In this document: positions 26,539-35,670 of the stretch, one piece after another | Position numbering within the stretch: the first letter of the stretch is position 1 | Layout of the letters: every line of letters starts with the position of its first letter | NCBI RefSeq assembly: GCF_001742745.1 | Contig: NZ_MJAK01000007.1 | Span: 97,783 to 161,782, forward strand | DNA from: Curtobacterium sp. ER1/6 | GTDB lineage: Bacteria > Actinomycetota > Actinomycetes > Actinomycetales > Microbacteriaceae | Direction of reading: 5' to 3' | DNA length: 64,000 nucleotides | Program-made: the position numbers and the translations under genes | The notes under the pieces: model-generated | What the model was told of the DNA's origin: nothing | Seen by the model: the letters and a program-made list of their open reading frames with translations, nothing else | Database searches by the model: none

Positions 26539-27660
26539 GTGACTGAAGTCGAGATCGGTGCAGGCAAGCGCGGACGTCGGGCGTACGCGTTCGACGACAT
26601 CGCGGTGGTCCCCTCGCGGCGCACCCGCGACCCGCAGGACGTCAGCGTCCAGTGGTCGATCGACGCCTTCACGTTCGAGGCCCCGATCCTCGCGGCACCG
26701 ATGGACTCGGTGTCCTCGCCCGCCACGGTCATCCAGATGGGCCGGCTCGGCATCCTCGGCGTGCTCGACCTCGAGGGCCTGTGGACCCGGTACGAGGACC
26801 CGACGCCCTTCTACGACGAGATCAGGACGCTGACCGACGGCAACGTCACGAAGCGCATGCAAGAGATCTACGCCGAGCCGGTCAAGGCCGAGCTGATCAC
26901 CGCGCGCCTGGCCGAGATCCGCGCCGCCGGGGTGCCGGTCGCCGGGTCGCTCAGCCCGCAGCGCACGCAGGAGTTCTCGCAGACCGTCGTCGACGCCGGT
27001 GTCGACCTGTTCGTCATCCGCGGCACCACGGTGTCGGCGGAGCACGTGTCGCAGGAGACCGAGCCCCTCAACCTCAAGAAGTTCATCTACGAGCTCGACG
27101 TCCCCGTGATCGTCGGCGGCGCCTCGACCTACACCGCGGCCCTGCACCTCATGCGCACCGGCGCCGCCGGCGTGCTCGTCGGCTTCGGCGGCGGTGCGGC
27201 GTCCACGACCCGTGCCGCCCTCGGCATCCACGCGCCGATGGCGACCGCGGTGGCGGACATCGCCGGCGCCCGCCGCGACTACATGGACGAGTCCGGCGGC
27301 CGGTACGTGCACGTCATCGCGGACGGCGGCCTCGACACCGCCGGCGACGTCGTCAAGGCGATCGCGATGGGCGCGGACGCCGTCATGCTCGGTACCGCCC
27401 TGGCCCGCGCCACCGAGGCGCCCGGTGGCGGCTTCCACTGGGGTGCCGAGGCGCACCACCCGGAGCTGCCCCGCGGCCGTCGGGTCGAGGTGGGCCAGAT
27501 CGCCCCGCTCGAGAACGTGCTGAACGGCCCGACCCCGACCTGGGACGGCCGGGCGAACATCGTCGGCGCCCTGCGTCGCTCGATGGCCACCACCGGATAC
27601 TCCGACGTCAAGGAGTTCCAGCGAGTAGAAGTGGTCGTGGCGCCGTACCACCAGCAGTGA
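26539..27660 (+). CDS. guaB3: GuaB3 family IMP dehydrogenase-related protein
   Basis: 373 residues, an IMPDH-type TIM barrel with no CBS domains. The start YAFDDIAVVPSRRTRDPQDVS and the later ARRDYMDESGGRYVHVIADGG are hallmarks of the GuaB3 subfamily common in actinobacteria. The loop that carries the catalytic Cys in GuaB reads GFGGGAASTTRAALG here, with no Cys, so classical IMP dehydrogenase chemistry is doubtful. The true GuaB is at 20021-21523. The role in guanine nucleotide metabolism is unsettled. Confidence 0.92.
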   Translation: MTEVEIGAGKRGRRAYAFDDIAVVPSRRTRDPQDVSVQWSIDAFTFEAPILAAPMDSVSSPATVIQMGRLGILGVLDLEGLWTRYEDPTPFYDEIRTLTDGNVTKRMQEIYAEPVKAELITARLAEIRAAGVPVAGSLSPQRTQEFSQTVVDAGVDLFVIRGTTVSAEHVSQETEPLNLKKFIYELDVPVIVGGASTYTAALHLMRTGAAGVLVGFGGGAASTTRAALGIHAPMATAVADIAGARRDYMDESGGRYVHVIADGGLDTAGDVVKAIAMGADAVMLGTALARATEAPGGGFHWGAEAHHPELPRGRRVEVGQIAPLENVLNGPTPTWDGRANIVGALRRSMATTGYSDVKEFQRVEVVVAPYHQQ

Positions 27661-27752
27661 CGGTGGCACCCGTGCTCCCGCGCGGGTGACGCCTTCGGTG
27701 CCGACCGTGCGCGGAGGCCGGCTCCGTGCGCGCAACCCGCACGGAGGCGACG

Positions 27753-29714
27753 ATGGCCAAGCCAGCCAGCAGCAGCACGCAGACCAGTACGGACGCGACG
27801 ACCGCGGGTGCCGCGAGCACCGTCGACGGTGCGCAGGGGAACCCCGCGGAGCACGAGCACACCGCCCACGAGCACACCGCCCAGGGCAGCGGCGTCGGCT
27901 TCGACCCGTCCGCCAAGCTCGGCCCGGACGAGCGCGCCGCGACGATCGAGGCGCTGAAGACCCGCGAGCTCGACGTCCTGGTGGTCGGCGGCGGGATCGT
28001 CGGCGGCGGCAGTGCGCTCGACGCGGTCACCCGCGGCCTGAGCGTCGGCATCGTCGAGGCCCGCGACTGGGGCTCGGGCACGTCGAGCCGTTCGTCGAAG
28101 CTCGTGCACGGCGGCATCCGCTACCTCGAGCAGCTCAACTTCGCCCTCGTCCGCGAGGCACTGATCGAACGCGGCCTGCTCCTGCAGCGGATCGCCCCGC
28201 ACCTCGTGAAGCCCGTGCGCTTCCTCTACCCGCTCAACCACCGCGTGTGGGAGCGCTTCTACATCGGCATCGGCATGGCGATGTACGACGTGTTCAGCTG
28301 GTCCGGCGGCCGTCCGCCCGGCGTCCCGCACCACCGGCACCTCAGCCGCAAGCAGGTCCTCCGGAACATGCCGGGTCTGAAGAAGGACGCCTTCGTCGGC
28401 GGCATGACCTACTACGACGCCCAGGTCGACGACGCCCGCTACGTCGCCTCGCTCGTTCGCACGGCCGCGTCCTACGGTGCGCTCGCCGCGAGCCGGGTCC
28501 GCATCGAGGGCTTCATCAAGGTCGGGGAGCGGGTCGTCGGCGCGCACGCGCACGACATCCAGACCGGCGAGAAGTTCGACATCCGGGCGAAGCAGGTCGT
28601 CAACGCGACGGGCGTCTGGACGGACGACACCCAGGCGATGGTCGGCACCCGCGGTCAGTTCAAGGTGCGGGCGTCGAAGGGCGTGCACCTCGTCATCCCG
28701 CGCGACCGCTTCCAGTCGAACACGGGCATGATCCTCCGCACCGAGAAGAGCGTGCTCTTCGTGATCCCGTGGGGCCGCCACTGGCTGGTCGGCACGACGG
28801 ACACCGACTGGAACCTCGACAAGGCGCACCCGGCGGCGACCGCGGCGGACATCGACTACATCCTCGAGCACGTCAACAAGGTCCTCGCGGTCCCGCTGAC
28901 CCGGGAGGACGTCGAGGGCGTCTACGCGGGCCTCCGGCCGCTCCTCGCCGGGGAGTCCGACCAGACCTCGAAGCTGAGCCGCGAGCACGTCGTCGCGCAC
29001 ACCGTGCCCGGCCTGGTGGTCGTCGCCGGCGGCAAGTGGACGACCTACCGCGTGATGGGCAAGGACGCCATCGACGAGGCGGTCGCCGCGATGGACGGCA
29101 AGATCCCCGGGTCGACGACCGAGGACATCCCGCTGCTCGGCGCCGAGGGGTACCCGGCCGCCTGGAACCGCCGCAGCCGCACCGCGCGGACGTTCGGCGT
29201 GCACAAGGTCCGGATCGAGCACCTGCTGAACCGGTACGGCACGCTCGCGACCGAGGTCCTGCAGCTCGTCAAGGACGACCCGTCGCTCGCCGAGCCGCTG
29301 CCCCAGGCGGACGACTACATCGGCGCCGAGGTCGTGTACGCGGCCTCGCACGAGGGTGCCCTGCACCTGGAGGACGTCCTCGCCCGCCGCACCCGCATCT
29401 CGATCGAGGCGTGGGACCGCGGTGAGGAGGCAGCCCCGGTCGCGGCGAAGCTCATGGCCGGTGTGCTCGGCTGGGACCAGGAGACCACCGAGAACGAGGT
29501 CGCGAACTACCTGAAGCGCGTGGCCGCGGAGCGCGAGTCGCAGCTGCAGCCCGACGACCAGTCCGCCGACCGGGTGCGCCTGGAGGCGCCGGACATCGCG
29601 TTCGGCTTCGACGAGGACGACGTCGTGGTCGGTGGCGGCCGCTCCAGCGGCGCGGAGGGCGCGAAGGCGTCCGACGAGCAGGTCGTCGGCGAGAAGACGA
29701 GCGAACCGAAGTAG
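27753..29714 (+). CDS. glpD: Glycerol-3-phosphate dehydrogenase (FAD)
   Basis: Membrane-associated flavoenzyme oxidising glycerol-3-phosphate to dihydroxyacetone phosphate. It has 653 residues, about 80 more than the family norm. The extra length is an N-terminal low-complexity Ser/Thr/His/Glu stretch (about 1-55) and an acidic C-terminal tail. The FAD motif VLVVGGGIVGGGSALDAVTRG lies at about residue 70, followed by SSRSSKLVHGGIRYLEQ and the C-terminal GlpD helical domain. The ATG at 27753 has GGAGG 6 nt upstream and is preferred over the GTG at 27726. Confidence 0.93.
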   Translation: MAKPASSSTQTSTDATTAGAASTVDGAQGNPAEHEHTAHEHTAQGSGVGFDPSAKLGPDERAATIEALKTRELDVLVVGGGIVGGGSALDAVTRGLSVGIVEARDWGSGTSSRSSKLVHGGIRYLEQLNFALVREALIERGLLLQRIAPHLVKPVRFLYPLNHRVWERFYIGIGMAMYDVFSWSGGRPPGVPHHRHLSRKQVLRNMPGLKKDAFVGGMTYYDAQVDDARYVASLVRTAASYGALAASRVRIEGFIKVGERVVGAHAHDIQTGEKFDIRAKQVVNATGVWTDDTQAMVGTRGQFKVRASKGVHLVIPRDRFQSNTGMILRTEKSVLFVIPWGRHWLVGTTDTDWNLDKAHPAATAADIDYILEHVNKVLAVPLTREDVEGVYAGLRPLLAGESDQTSKLSREHVVAHTVPGLVVVAGGKWTTYRVMGKDAIDEAVAAMDGKIPGSTTEDIPLLGAEGYPAAWNRRSRTARTFGVHKVRIEHLLNRYGTLATEVLQLVKDDPSLAEPLPQADDYIGAEVVYAASHEGALHLEDVLARRTRISIEAWDRGEEAAPVAAKLMAGVLGWDQETTENEVANYLKRVAAERESQLQPDDQSADRVRLEAPDIAFGFDEDDVVVGGGRSSGAEGAKASDEQVVGEKTSEPK

Positions 29715-29720
29715 GGACGG

Positions 29721-29766
29721 ACGGACGGGAGGCGCGTGGCGAGCCCGCCACGCGCCTCCCGTCCGT
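29721..29766. repeat. Dispersed palindrome family B, copy 2 (20-6-20, perfect)
   Basis: Left arm ACGGACGGGAGGCGCGTGGC (29721-29740), 6-nt loop, perfectly complementary right arm (29747-29766). It begins 6 nt after the glpD stop and faces a convergent gene, so it can serve as a terminator. Confidence 0.9.
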
Positions 29767-29818
29767 CACCCGGTCCCGCTCCGTTCGCGGGACGCGGCCT
29801 CGGCGGTTGCTCGCAGCG

Positions 29819-30337
29819 CTACCCCGCTGCAGGCTGCTGCTGCCGTTGCGTGCTGCGGGTCTGGATCATCGTCGCGAACAGCACGGCCGGGATCGCGACG
29901 AGCGCGGCGAGGCTCGTCAGGTGCAGCACGCCGGCCCAGATCGTGTGCGCGGCGCCGTCGGTCATGAACGAGTCCGCGACGTCCATGCCGAGGAAGAAGC
30001 CCGACTGGAACGTCGCGAGCGCCCCTGCGGCGAGGACGCCGAGGTGCAGCACTGCGATCACGGTGGCCGGCAGCCGAGCGGCCAGCCCGACCACGGCAGC
30101 GGCGACCGCGAGCGCCACCCCGATGCTCGCCACGACGAGCACGCCCCGCACGTTGCCCGTGGAGGAACTCCCCATCGCATCGACCCGCGCGTAGATCTGC
30201 GCCAGCGAACGACCCGGCACCGCCGCGAGCGGGTCGAGCACGAGCGCGTTCAGGGCCAGCAGCGCCGCGTACACCGCGACGACCACCACCCCGACGACGG
30301 CGACGACGAAGCGGACGGACCCCCGAGTGTTCCCCAT
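29819..30337 (-). CDS. Hypothetical membrane protein, four helices
   Basis: 172 residues with four predicted transmembrane segments, the first at residues 9-30 (VRFVVAVVGVVVVAVYAALLAL), and a short Gln-rich C-terminal tail. The first loop (about 35-65) is likely extracytoplasmic. No family is recognised with confidence. The ATG at 30337 is preceded by TACGGT at 6 nt, consistent with leaderless transcription. It is convergent with glpD and divergent from the antiporter pair. Confidence 0.7.
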   Translation of the reverse strand: MGNTRGSVRFVVAVVGVVVVAVYAALLALNALVLDPLAAVPGRSLAQIYARVDAMGSSSTGNVRGVLVVASIGVALAVAAAVVGLAARLPATVIAVLHLGVLAAGALATFQSGFFLGMDVADSFMTDGAAHTIWAGVLHLTSLAALVAIPAVLFATMIQTRSTQRQQQPAAG

Positions 30338-30343
30338 GGAACG

Positions 30344-30349
30344 ACCGTA
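30344..30349 (-). promoter_or_regulatory. -10 hexamer for leaderless membrane protein gene
   Basis: TACGGT on the minus strand ends 6 nt before the ATG at 30337. Confidence 0.45.
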
Positions 30350-30380
30350 GCGCGCGGAATGCGCCGGACCACCCCGTGGT

Positions 30381-30386
30381 TATCAT
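30381..30386 (+). promoter_or_regulatory. -10 of the khtT-khtU-like operon
   Basis: TATCAT about 25 nt before the ATG at 30412, with AGGGAG as ribosome-binding site between them. No clear -35. Confidence 0.45.
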
Positions 30387-30411
30387 CGGGGTACTCACCA
30401 AGGGAGCCATC

Positions 30412-30942
30412 ATGGTCGACGTCCATCGCGTCAAACTCCCCGGAGTCGGCGTGCTGCACAGCTTCTACACCGACGACGGTGGCAAGTGCGGTGTCATCAC
30501 GCACCGGTCGGGGCACTCCGACCTCATCTCGTTCGCGGACGTCTCCGACGGCGCGGACAAGTCCGAGAAGGTCTCGCTGCGCCTGAGCGAGGACGAGGCG
30601 CACACCCTCGCCGAACTGCTCGGCGGCACCCGGATCACCGAGGGCCTCGACAAGCTCGACGAGATCCCCGGCCTGTCGATCGACTGGTTCAGCGTCGACT
30701 ACGAGGACGCCATCGCGGGCAAGCCCCTCGGTGACCTGCACCACTCGGGCTTCATCGGCCTGACCGTCGTCGCCGTCGTGCGCGGCGACAGCGCCAACCC
30801 CGCCCCCTCGCCGGACTTCGTCGTGTTCCCCGGTGACACCATCGTCGTCGCCGGTTCGCCCGAGAAGGTCGCCAAGGCGTTCTCCTTCTACCGCAGCGGA
30901 CAGCTGGCGGCCGCGGCCGCCGAGGCGCCGCCCGGGAGCTAG
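30412..30942 (+). CDS. TrkA-C domain regulatory subunit of a cation:proton antiporter (KhtT-like)
   Basis: 176 residues. The N-terminal half (VDVHRVKLPGVGVLHSFYTDDGG) and the C-terminal RCK_C domain (FVVFPGDTIVVAGSPEKVAKA, about 140-165) match the soluble regulatory subunit that pairs with CPA2 K+/H+ antiporters, KhtT in Bacillus. KhtT-type proteins respond to cyclic di-AMP in Bacillus; whether this one does is unknown. Start chosen at the ATG after AGGGAG. The antiporter gene starts 3 nt after its stop. Confidence 0.85.
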   Translation: MVDVHRVKLPGVGVLHSFYTDDGGKCGVITHRSGHSDLISFADVSDGADKSEKVSLRLSEDEAHTLAELLGGTRITEGLDKLDEIPGLSIDWFSVDYEDAIAGKPLGDLHHSGFIGLTVVAVVRGDSANPAPSPDFVVFPGDTIVVAGSPEKVAKAFSFYRSGQLAAAAAEAPPGS

Positions 30943-30945
30943 CCG

Positions 30946-32442
30946 GTGCACCTGGGTGGTGAGCTGCTGACCATCGGCGGCCTGTTCATCATCGCCTACG
31001 TCCTCGGACGCCTGGGCAAGACCATCGGTCTGCCCGCCATCCCGATCTACATGGTGGTCGGGCTCATCGCGAGCCCGCACACCCCGTGGATCGGCCTCAA
31101 CGTCGAGTCCCACACGATCGAGCTCATCGCGACGTTCGGACTCATCCTCCTGCTCTTCAACCTCGGGTTGGAGTTCGACCAGGAGGAGTTCTACGGCAAC
31201 GCCGGCAAGCTCCTGGTCTCCGGTGGCACGTACGTCGCCATCAACATGGGCGTCGGCTTCGCCTTCGGGTTCTCGCTCGGCTGGGGCACGCGCGAGGCCC
31301 TGATCATCGCGGGCATGACCGCGACGTCGTCGAGCGCGATCGTGACGAAGCTCCTCATCGAGCTGCGACGGCTCGCGAACGACGAGACGCCGATGATCCT
31401 CGGGGTCACCGTCATCGAGGACGTCTTCATCGCCGTCTACCTGGCGATCGTGTCCGTGGTGCTCTCCGGGGACACGAACCTGTGGGCGGTCGTCGGCAAG
31501 CTCGGGCTGGCGTTCGGCTTCCTCATCGTGATGTTCACGCTCGCCCGGTTCGCCGGCAAGTGGGTGTCGAAGATCTTCGCGACCCGCGACGACGAGCTCT
31601 TCACGGTGCTGTTCTTCGGCCTCGCGGTCATGTTCGGTGGCATCGGTGACCTGCTCGGGGTGACGGACGCGATCGGTGCGTTCGTGATCGGCCTGCTCTG
31701 CGGCGCGACCCGCTACCGGGACCGCATCGAGCAGCTCGCCCTGCCGATGCGCGACGTGTTCGCGGCGTTCTTCTTCGTGAACTTCGGCCTCGGGCTCGAC
31801 CTGTCGACGTTCGGCGAGGTGCTCTGGCCCGTCCTCGGCGCGATCGGCATGACCGTCGTGCTCAACGCGGTCGCCGGGCAGCTCGTCGCGCGCATGAACG
31901 GCTTCGACGTCCAGCAGGGCATCAACACCGCGGTGATCCTGGTGAACCGCGGCGAGTTCGCGCTCATCCTCGCGACGCTGTCGGCTGCCGCCGGCCTGGA
32001 GGCGCGGATCACCGCCTTCGCGGGCCTCTACGTCCTCGTCATGGCCGTGCTCGGTCCGCTGCTCGCCGTGAACTCGGACCGGATCGGCCGCCTCGTGGTG
32101 CGTCCGGCGCGCGTGGCGCGGCTGCGCACGCGCCTGCGCGCCCGGCTCGGTCGTGGTGGCGCGGGCCGGCCCGGTGCCGTCCCCGCCGGGCCGGCGCTCG
32201 ACGAGGCGATCGAGACCGCCGCCGTGGCCGGCGTCGCCGACCAGGACGCCGCCGCTGCTGCGCGCAAGGCCGAGCGTGACCGGCAGTTCGCGGAGGAGTT
32301 CGCCCTCGTGGAGGCAGCGGGCAGGGAAGAGCGCGACAATGGGTCACCGGGGCCGACGACGGGCGAACCCGTGACGTCGCCGGTCGAGATCCCCGCCGAG
32401 CGCCCCAAGCGCCCGGCCCGCCAGCGCGATCCGGAGTACTGA
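30946..32442 (+). CDS. CPA2-family cation:proton antiporter (KhtU/KefB-like)
   Basis: 498 residues. About 12 transmembrane helices fill residues 1-385, with the family stretches LILLLFNLGLEFDQEEF, MTATSSSAIVTKLL, VTDAIGAFVIGLL and ILVNRGEFALILA. The C-terminal 110 residues are hydrophilic, charged and without an NAD-binding RCK domain, so regulation must come from the separate TrkA-C subunit encoded just upstream. Predicted to export K+ (or Na+) in exchange for H+. Confidence 0.9.
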   Translation: MHLGGELLTIGGLFIIAYVLGRLGKTIGLPAIPIYMVVGLIASPHTPWIGLNVESHTIELIATFGLILLLFNLGLEFDQEEFYGNAGKLLVSGGTYVAINMGVGFAFGFSLGWGTREALIIAGMTATSSSAIVTKLLIELRRLANDETPMILGVTVIEDVFIAVYLAIVSVVLSGDTNLWAVVGKLGLAFGFLIVMFTLARFAGKWVSKIFATRDDELFTVLFFGLAVMFGGIGDLLGVTDAIGAFVIGLLCGATRYRDRIEQLALPMRDVFAAFFFVNFGLGLDLSTFGEVLWPVLGAIGMTVVLNAVAGQLVARMNGFDVQQGINTAVILVNRGEFALILATLSAAAGLEARITAFAGLYVLVMAVLGPLLAVNSDRIGRLVVRPARVARLRTRLRARLGRGGAGRPGAVPAGPALDEAIETAAVAGVADQDAAAAARKAERDRQFAEEFALVEAAGREERDNGSPGPTTGEPVTSPVEIPAERPKRPARQRDPEY

Positions 32443-32447
32443 TACAG

Positions 32448-33227
32448 ATGTGGGCCGTAGCCCGACGACCGAGGTGGATCGCGCTGCTCCTGCTGGCGCT
32501 CGTGCTCGCGGGGGTGTTCGCGGGGCTCGGCAAGTGGCAGCTCGAGCGGAGCATCGCGAACGGCAAGCCGCTGCCGGAGACGACCGAGACGCGCCGCGAC
32601 CTCGACGCCGTGACGCAGCCCGGGGCGGGCGCACCCGAGACCATCGCGGGCCAGAAGGTCTCCGTCACCGGGACCTTCGTCGCGGGGGACACCACGATCC
32701 TGACCGGCCGCTCCGGTGGCGGGACCTACCAGACCATCGGCCACCTGGTCGACGCGCAGAGCGGCGCAAGCCTGCCCGTCGTGATCGGCTGGTCCGACCG
32801 ACGTGACGCGGCCGTCGCGGGCGGCGACCGCCTGGCCGACGGCGACGAGGTGACGGTCGAGGGACGGTACTACCCGGCGGAGTCACCCGACCAGGACGCC
32901 TACACGAAGGGCGAGTTCTCGGCGGTCGCGCCCGCGCGCTTCGTGAACACCTGGAAGGCGTTCGACGACCGGATGTACATCGGGTACGTCGTCGCCGACG
33001 GCACCACCGCGAAGGCGGCCGACCTCGGCACCATCGCCGACCGTGCCCCGACGCGCGAGATCCAGTTCGACTGGCTCAACCTCTTCTACGCGATCGAGTG
33101 GGTCGTCTTCGCCGGCTTCGCCGTGTTCCTCTGGTACCGCTTCGTGAAGGACGCCTTCGAGCGCGAGGAAGACGAGCGTCGTGAGGCCGCACTCAGCGTC
33201 GACGGGGCCCTGGTCGACCGACGGTAG
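32448..33227 (+). CDS. SURF1-family protein
   Basis: 259 residues. Transmembrane helices at about residues 9-27 and 215-237 enclose an extracytoplasmic domain, the SURF1 layout. The N-terminal GKWQLERSIAN and the C-terminal NLFYAIEWVVFAGFAVFLWYR are family signatures. SURF1 assists cytochrome c oxidase biogenesis. The cox genes are not in this window. Its stop codon TAG is also the first half of the -10 hexamer of the next gene. Confidence 0.88.
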   Translation: MWAVARRPRWIALLLLALVLAGVFAGLGKWQLERSIANGKPLPETTETRRDLDAVTQPGAGAPETIAGQKVSVTGTFVAGDTTILTGRSGGGTYQTIGHLVDAQSGASLPVVIGWSDRRDAAVAGGDRLADGDEVTVEGRYYPAESPDQDAYTKGEFSAVAPARFVNTWKAFDDRMYIGYVVADGTTAKAADLGTIADRAPTREIQFDWLNLFYAIEWVVFAGFAVFLWYRFVKDAFEREEDERREAALSVDGALVDRR

Positions 33228-33230
33228 GAT
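33225..33230 (+). promoter_or_regulatory. -10 hexamer for leaderless DUF3817 gene
   Basis: TAGGAT ends 7 nt before the ATG at 33238 and overlaps the SURF1 stop codon. Confidence 0.45.
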
Positions 33231-33237
33231 GGAGCGC

Positions 33238-33684
33238 ATGGCCTTGACCGTCCGCACCCGCGACATCCCCAAGATCCCGGGAGCCGTCAAGTGGTACCGG
33301 GTCTCGGCGTACATCACCGGTGTGCTGCTGCTCGCCCTCGTCATCGAGGTGATCATCAAGTACACGCCGCTGCAGCTCGAGATGCAGCTCGGCAACGGGC
33401 CCTTCTTCGTGCCCAACGGCACGGCGGGCGAGGCCCCCGGCACGTTCAACCTGTCGATCGCGATCCTCATTGCGCACGGGTGGCTCTACGTGCTCTACCT
33501 CTTCACCGACTTCCGCCTGTGGAGCATCATGCGCTGGAGGCCGACCCGCTTCCTGCTGATCGCCCTCGGCGGCATCATCCCGTTCATGTCCTTCGTGGTC
33601 GAGCACCGCATGCAGAAGCGGGCCATGGACACCTACCACGAGCTGACCGCTGCGCAGCAGCGTGAGAAGGAGGCCGCTCGGTGA
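33238..33684 (+). CDS. DUF3817 membrane protein
   Basis: 148 residues with three hydrophobic segments. Family pattern: [26 protein letters not shown] at the start, [17 protein letters not shown] in the middle, and [19 protein letters not shown] near the end. Function is unknown. The ATG at 33238 is used, with GGAG just upstream; an alternative ATG lies at 33229. It overlaps guaA by 4 bp, an association often seen in actinobacteria. Confidence 0.85.
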   Translation: MALTVRTRDIPKIPGAVKWYRVSAYITGVLLLALVIEVIIKYTPLQLEMQLGNGPFFVPNGTAGEAPGTFNLSIAILIAHGWLYVLYLFTDFRLWSIMRWRPTRFLLIALGGIIPFMSFVVEHRMQKRAMDTYHELTAAQQREKEAAR

Positions 33685-35261
33685 GCGAGACCGAACAGCG
33701 ACCCGTCCTCGTCGTCGACTTCGGCGCCCAGTACGCGCAGCTGATCGCACGTCGTGTGCGTGAGGCGAACGTCTACAGCGAGATCGTCCCGCACTCGATC
33801 ACGGCGGACGAGATCCGCGAGAAGGACCCGGCGGCCATCGTGCTGTCCGGCGGTCCCTCGTCGGTCTACGAGGACGGCGCCCCGTCGCTCGACGGCGAGA
33901 TCCTCGACCTCGGCGTCCCCGTGCTCGGCATCTGCTACGGCTTCCAGGCCATGGCGAAGTCGCTCGGTGGCGAGGTCGCACACACCGGTCAGCGCGAGTA
34001 CGGCGCGACCGACGTGACCGTCTCGGGCACCGACAGCGTGCTGCTCGGCGACCAGCCGGCCTCGCAGGTCACCTGGATGTCGCACGGCGACTCGGTGGCG
34101 AAGGCGCCGGAGGGCTTCGACGTCCTCGCGTCGAGCGCCTCGACCCCCGTCGCCGCCTTCGCCTCGGACGAGCGCAAGCTCTACGGCGTGCAGTGGCACC
34201 CGGAGGTCAAGCACTCCGCGTACGGCCAGGCCGTGCTCGAGAACTTCCTGCACCGCGCCGCCGGGCTCCCCGGCGACTGGAACTCCGCGAACGTCATCGA
34301 GGAGCAGGTCGAGCGGATCCGCGCGCAGGTCGGTTCGGCACGCGTCATCGCCGGGCTCTCCGGCGGCGTCGACTCCGCCGTGGCCGCGGCGATCGTGCAC
34401 AAGGCCGTCGGTGACCAGCTCACCTGCGTCTTCGTCGACCACGGGCTCCTCCGCGCCGACGAGCGCAAGCAGGTCGAGGAGGACTACGTCGCCTCCACCG
34501 GTGTCCGCTTGGTCACGGTCGACGCCGAGCAGCAGTTCCTCGACGCCCTGGCAGGCGTGAGCGACCCCGAGCAGAAGCGCAAGATCATCGGGCGCGAGTT
34601 CATCCGCACGTTCGAGGCGGCGGCCGAGGCCCTCGTGCTCGAGGCCCGCGGCGACGACGACGCCGGCGAGGTCAAGTTCCTCGTGCAGGGCACGCTCTAC
34701 CCCGACGTCGTCGAGTCCGGCGGTGGTTCGGGCACGGCGAACATCAAGTCGCACCACAACGTCGGCGGCCTGCCCGAGGACATGACCTTCGAGCTGGTCG
34801 AGCCGCTGCGCACCCTGTTCAAGGACGAGGTCCGTGCGGTCGGTCGCGAGCTCGGGCTGCCCGAGGTCATCGTCGGCCGCCAGCCGTTCCCCGGACCGGG
34901 GCTCGGCATCCGCATCGTCGGCGAGGTCACCGCGGAGCGGTTGGACCTGCTCCGCGCGGCCGACAAGATCGCGCGCGAGGAGCTCACCGCGGCCGGCCTC
35001 GACGAGGAGATCTGGCAGTGCCCGGTCGTCCTGCTCGCCGACGTCCGCTCCGTGGGCGTCCAGGGCGACGGCCGCACGTACGGGCACCCGATCGTGCTCC
35101 GTCCGGTCTCGTCGGAGGACGCCATGACCGCCGACTGGACGCGCCTGCCCTACGACACCCTGGCGAAGATCTCGAACCGCATCACGAACGAGGTCCCCGA
35201 CGTGAACCGCGTCGTGCTCGACGTCACGAGCAAGCCGCCGGGGACGATCGAGTGGGAGTAG
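33681..35261 (+). CDS. guaA: GMP synthase (glutamine-hydrolysing)
   Basis: Amidates XMP to GMP. It has 526 residues. The class I glutaminase domain has the nucleophile Cys in [10 protein letters not shown] (about residue 87) and the His-Glu in GVQWHPEV. The ATP-pyrophosphatase domain has the SGGVDS loop (about 228). The dimerisation domain ends with the invariant tail KPPGTIEWE. It is coupled to DUF3817 by a GTGA overlap. With guaB and guaB3 it makes this window rich in GMP-branch genes. Confidence 0.97.
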   Translation: MSETEQRPVLVVDFGAQYAQLIARRVREANVYSEIVPHSITADEIREKDPAAIVLSGGPSSVYEDGAPSLDGEILDLGVPVLGICYGFQAMAKSLGGEVAHTGQREYGATDVTVSGTDSVLLGDQPASQVTWMSHGDSVAKAPEGFDVLASSASTPVAAFASDERKLYGVQWHPEVKHSAYGQAVLENFLHRAAGLPGDWNSANVIEEQVERIRAQVGSARVIAGLSGGVDSAVAAAIVHKAVGDQLTCVFVDHGLLRADERKQVEEDYVASTGVRLVTVDAEQQFLDALAGVSDPEQKRKIIGREFIRTFEAAAEALVLEARGDDDAGEVKFLVQGTLYPDVVESGGGSGTANIKSHHNVGGLPEDMTFELVEPLRTLFKDEVRAVGRELGLPEVIVGRQPFPGPGLGIRIVGEVTAERLDLLRAADKIAREELTAAGLDEEIWQCPVVLLADVRSVGVQGDGRTYGHPIVLRPVSSEDAMTADWTRLPYDTLAKISNRITNEVPDVNRVVLDVTSKPPGTIEWE

Positions 35262-35277
35262 TCGCTCCCTCACGCCC

Positions 35278-35312
35278 CGAGGGCCCAGTACGCACGGCGT
35301 GCCGGGCCCTCG
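35278..35312 (+). terminator. guaA terminator
   Basis: CGAGGGCCC (35278-35286) pairs with GGGCCCTCG (35304-35312), 16 nt after the guaA stop. Confidence 0.7.
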
Positions 35313-35622
35313 TGCGTGCGGGGGCGCGCCGGCGCCCCTCCCTGGAGGTTCCACAACTGCGGCATCTCGGCGCTCCGCCCGCCCACTCCCGGAACCGCCA
35401 CGACGCACGCGCGGCGAGTCCTGGAACCCGGGGGAGCGGTCCCGGGCGTGCCGCCGATCGGGCAGGACGTGCCGCCGCCGAGCGGCGCGCAAGGCAGCGA
35501 GCGGGCAGGACACGCCGCGCGGTGGTCCCCGAGCGGGTGAAGTCCGTCGCTCGGCGCCGCCGAGCGTGACGGATCTGGCCCGCTCGGCGGCGGCGAGCGG
35601 GGCGGCACCCTCCTGGGAACGA
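35313..35622. other. 310-bp convergent intergenic region without a gene
   Basis: Very G+C-rich. It contains repeated GGGCAGGAC(G/A)(T/C)GCCG words (about 35460 and 35506) and several GAGCGG/CCGCTCG inverted words near 35575-35605. It looks like decayed repeat sequence; I see no start codon with a coding-like frame. Confidence 0.4.
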
Positions 35623-35654
35623 CGAAGGGCCCCGGCGTGTGCCGGGGCCCTTCG
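35623..35654 (-). terminator. Terminator of the BI-1 family gene
   Basis: Perfect 14-bp stem CGAAGGGCCCCGGC (35623-35636) with its complement (35641-35654) and a 4-nt loop, 16 nt downstream of the minus-strand stop. Confidence 0.85.
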
Positions 35655-35670
35655 GACGAGCGGGTGCTGC

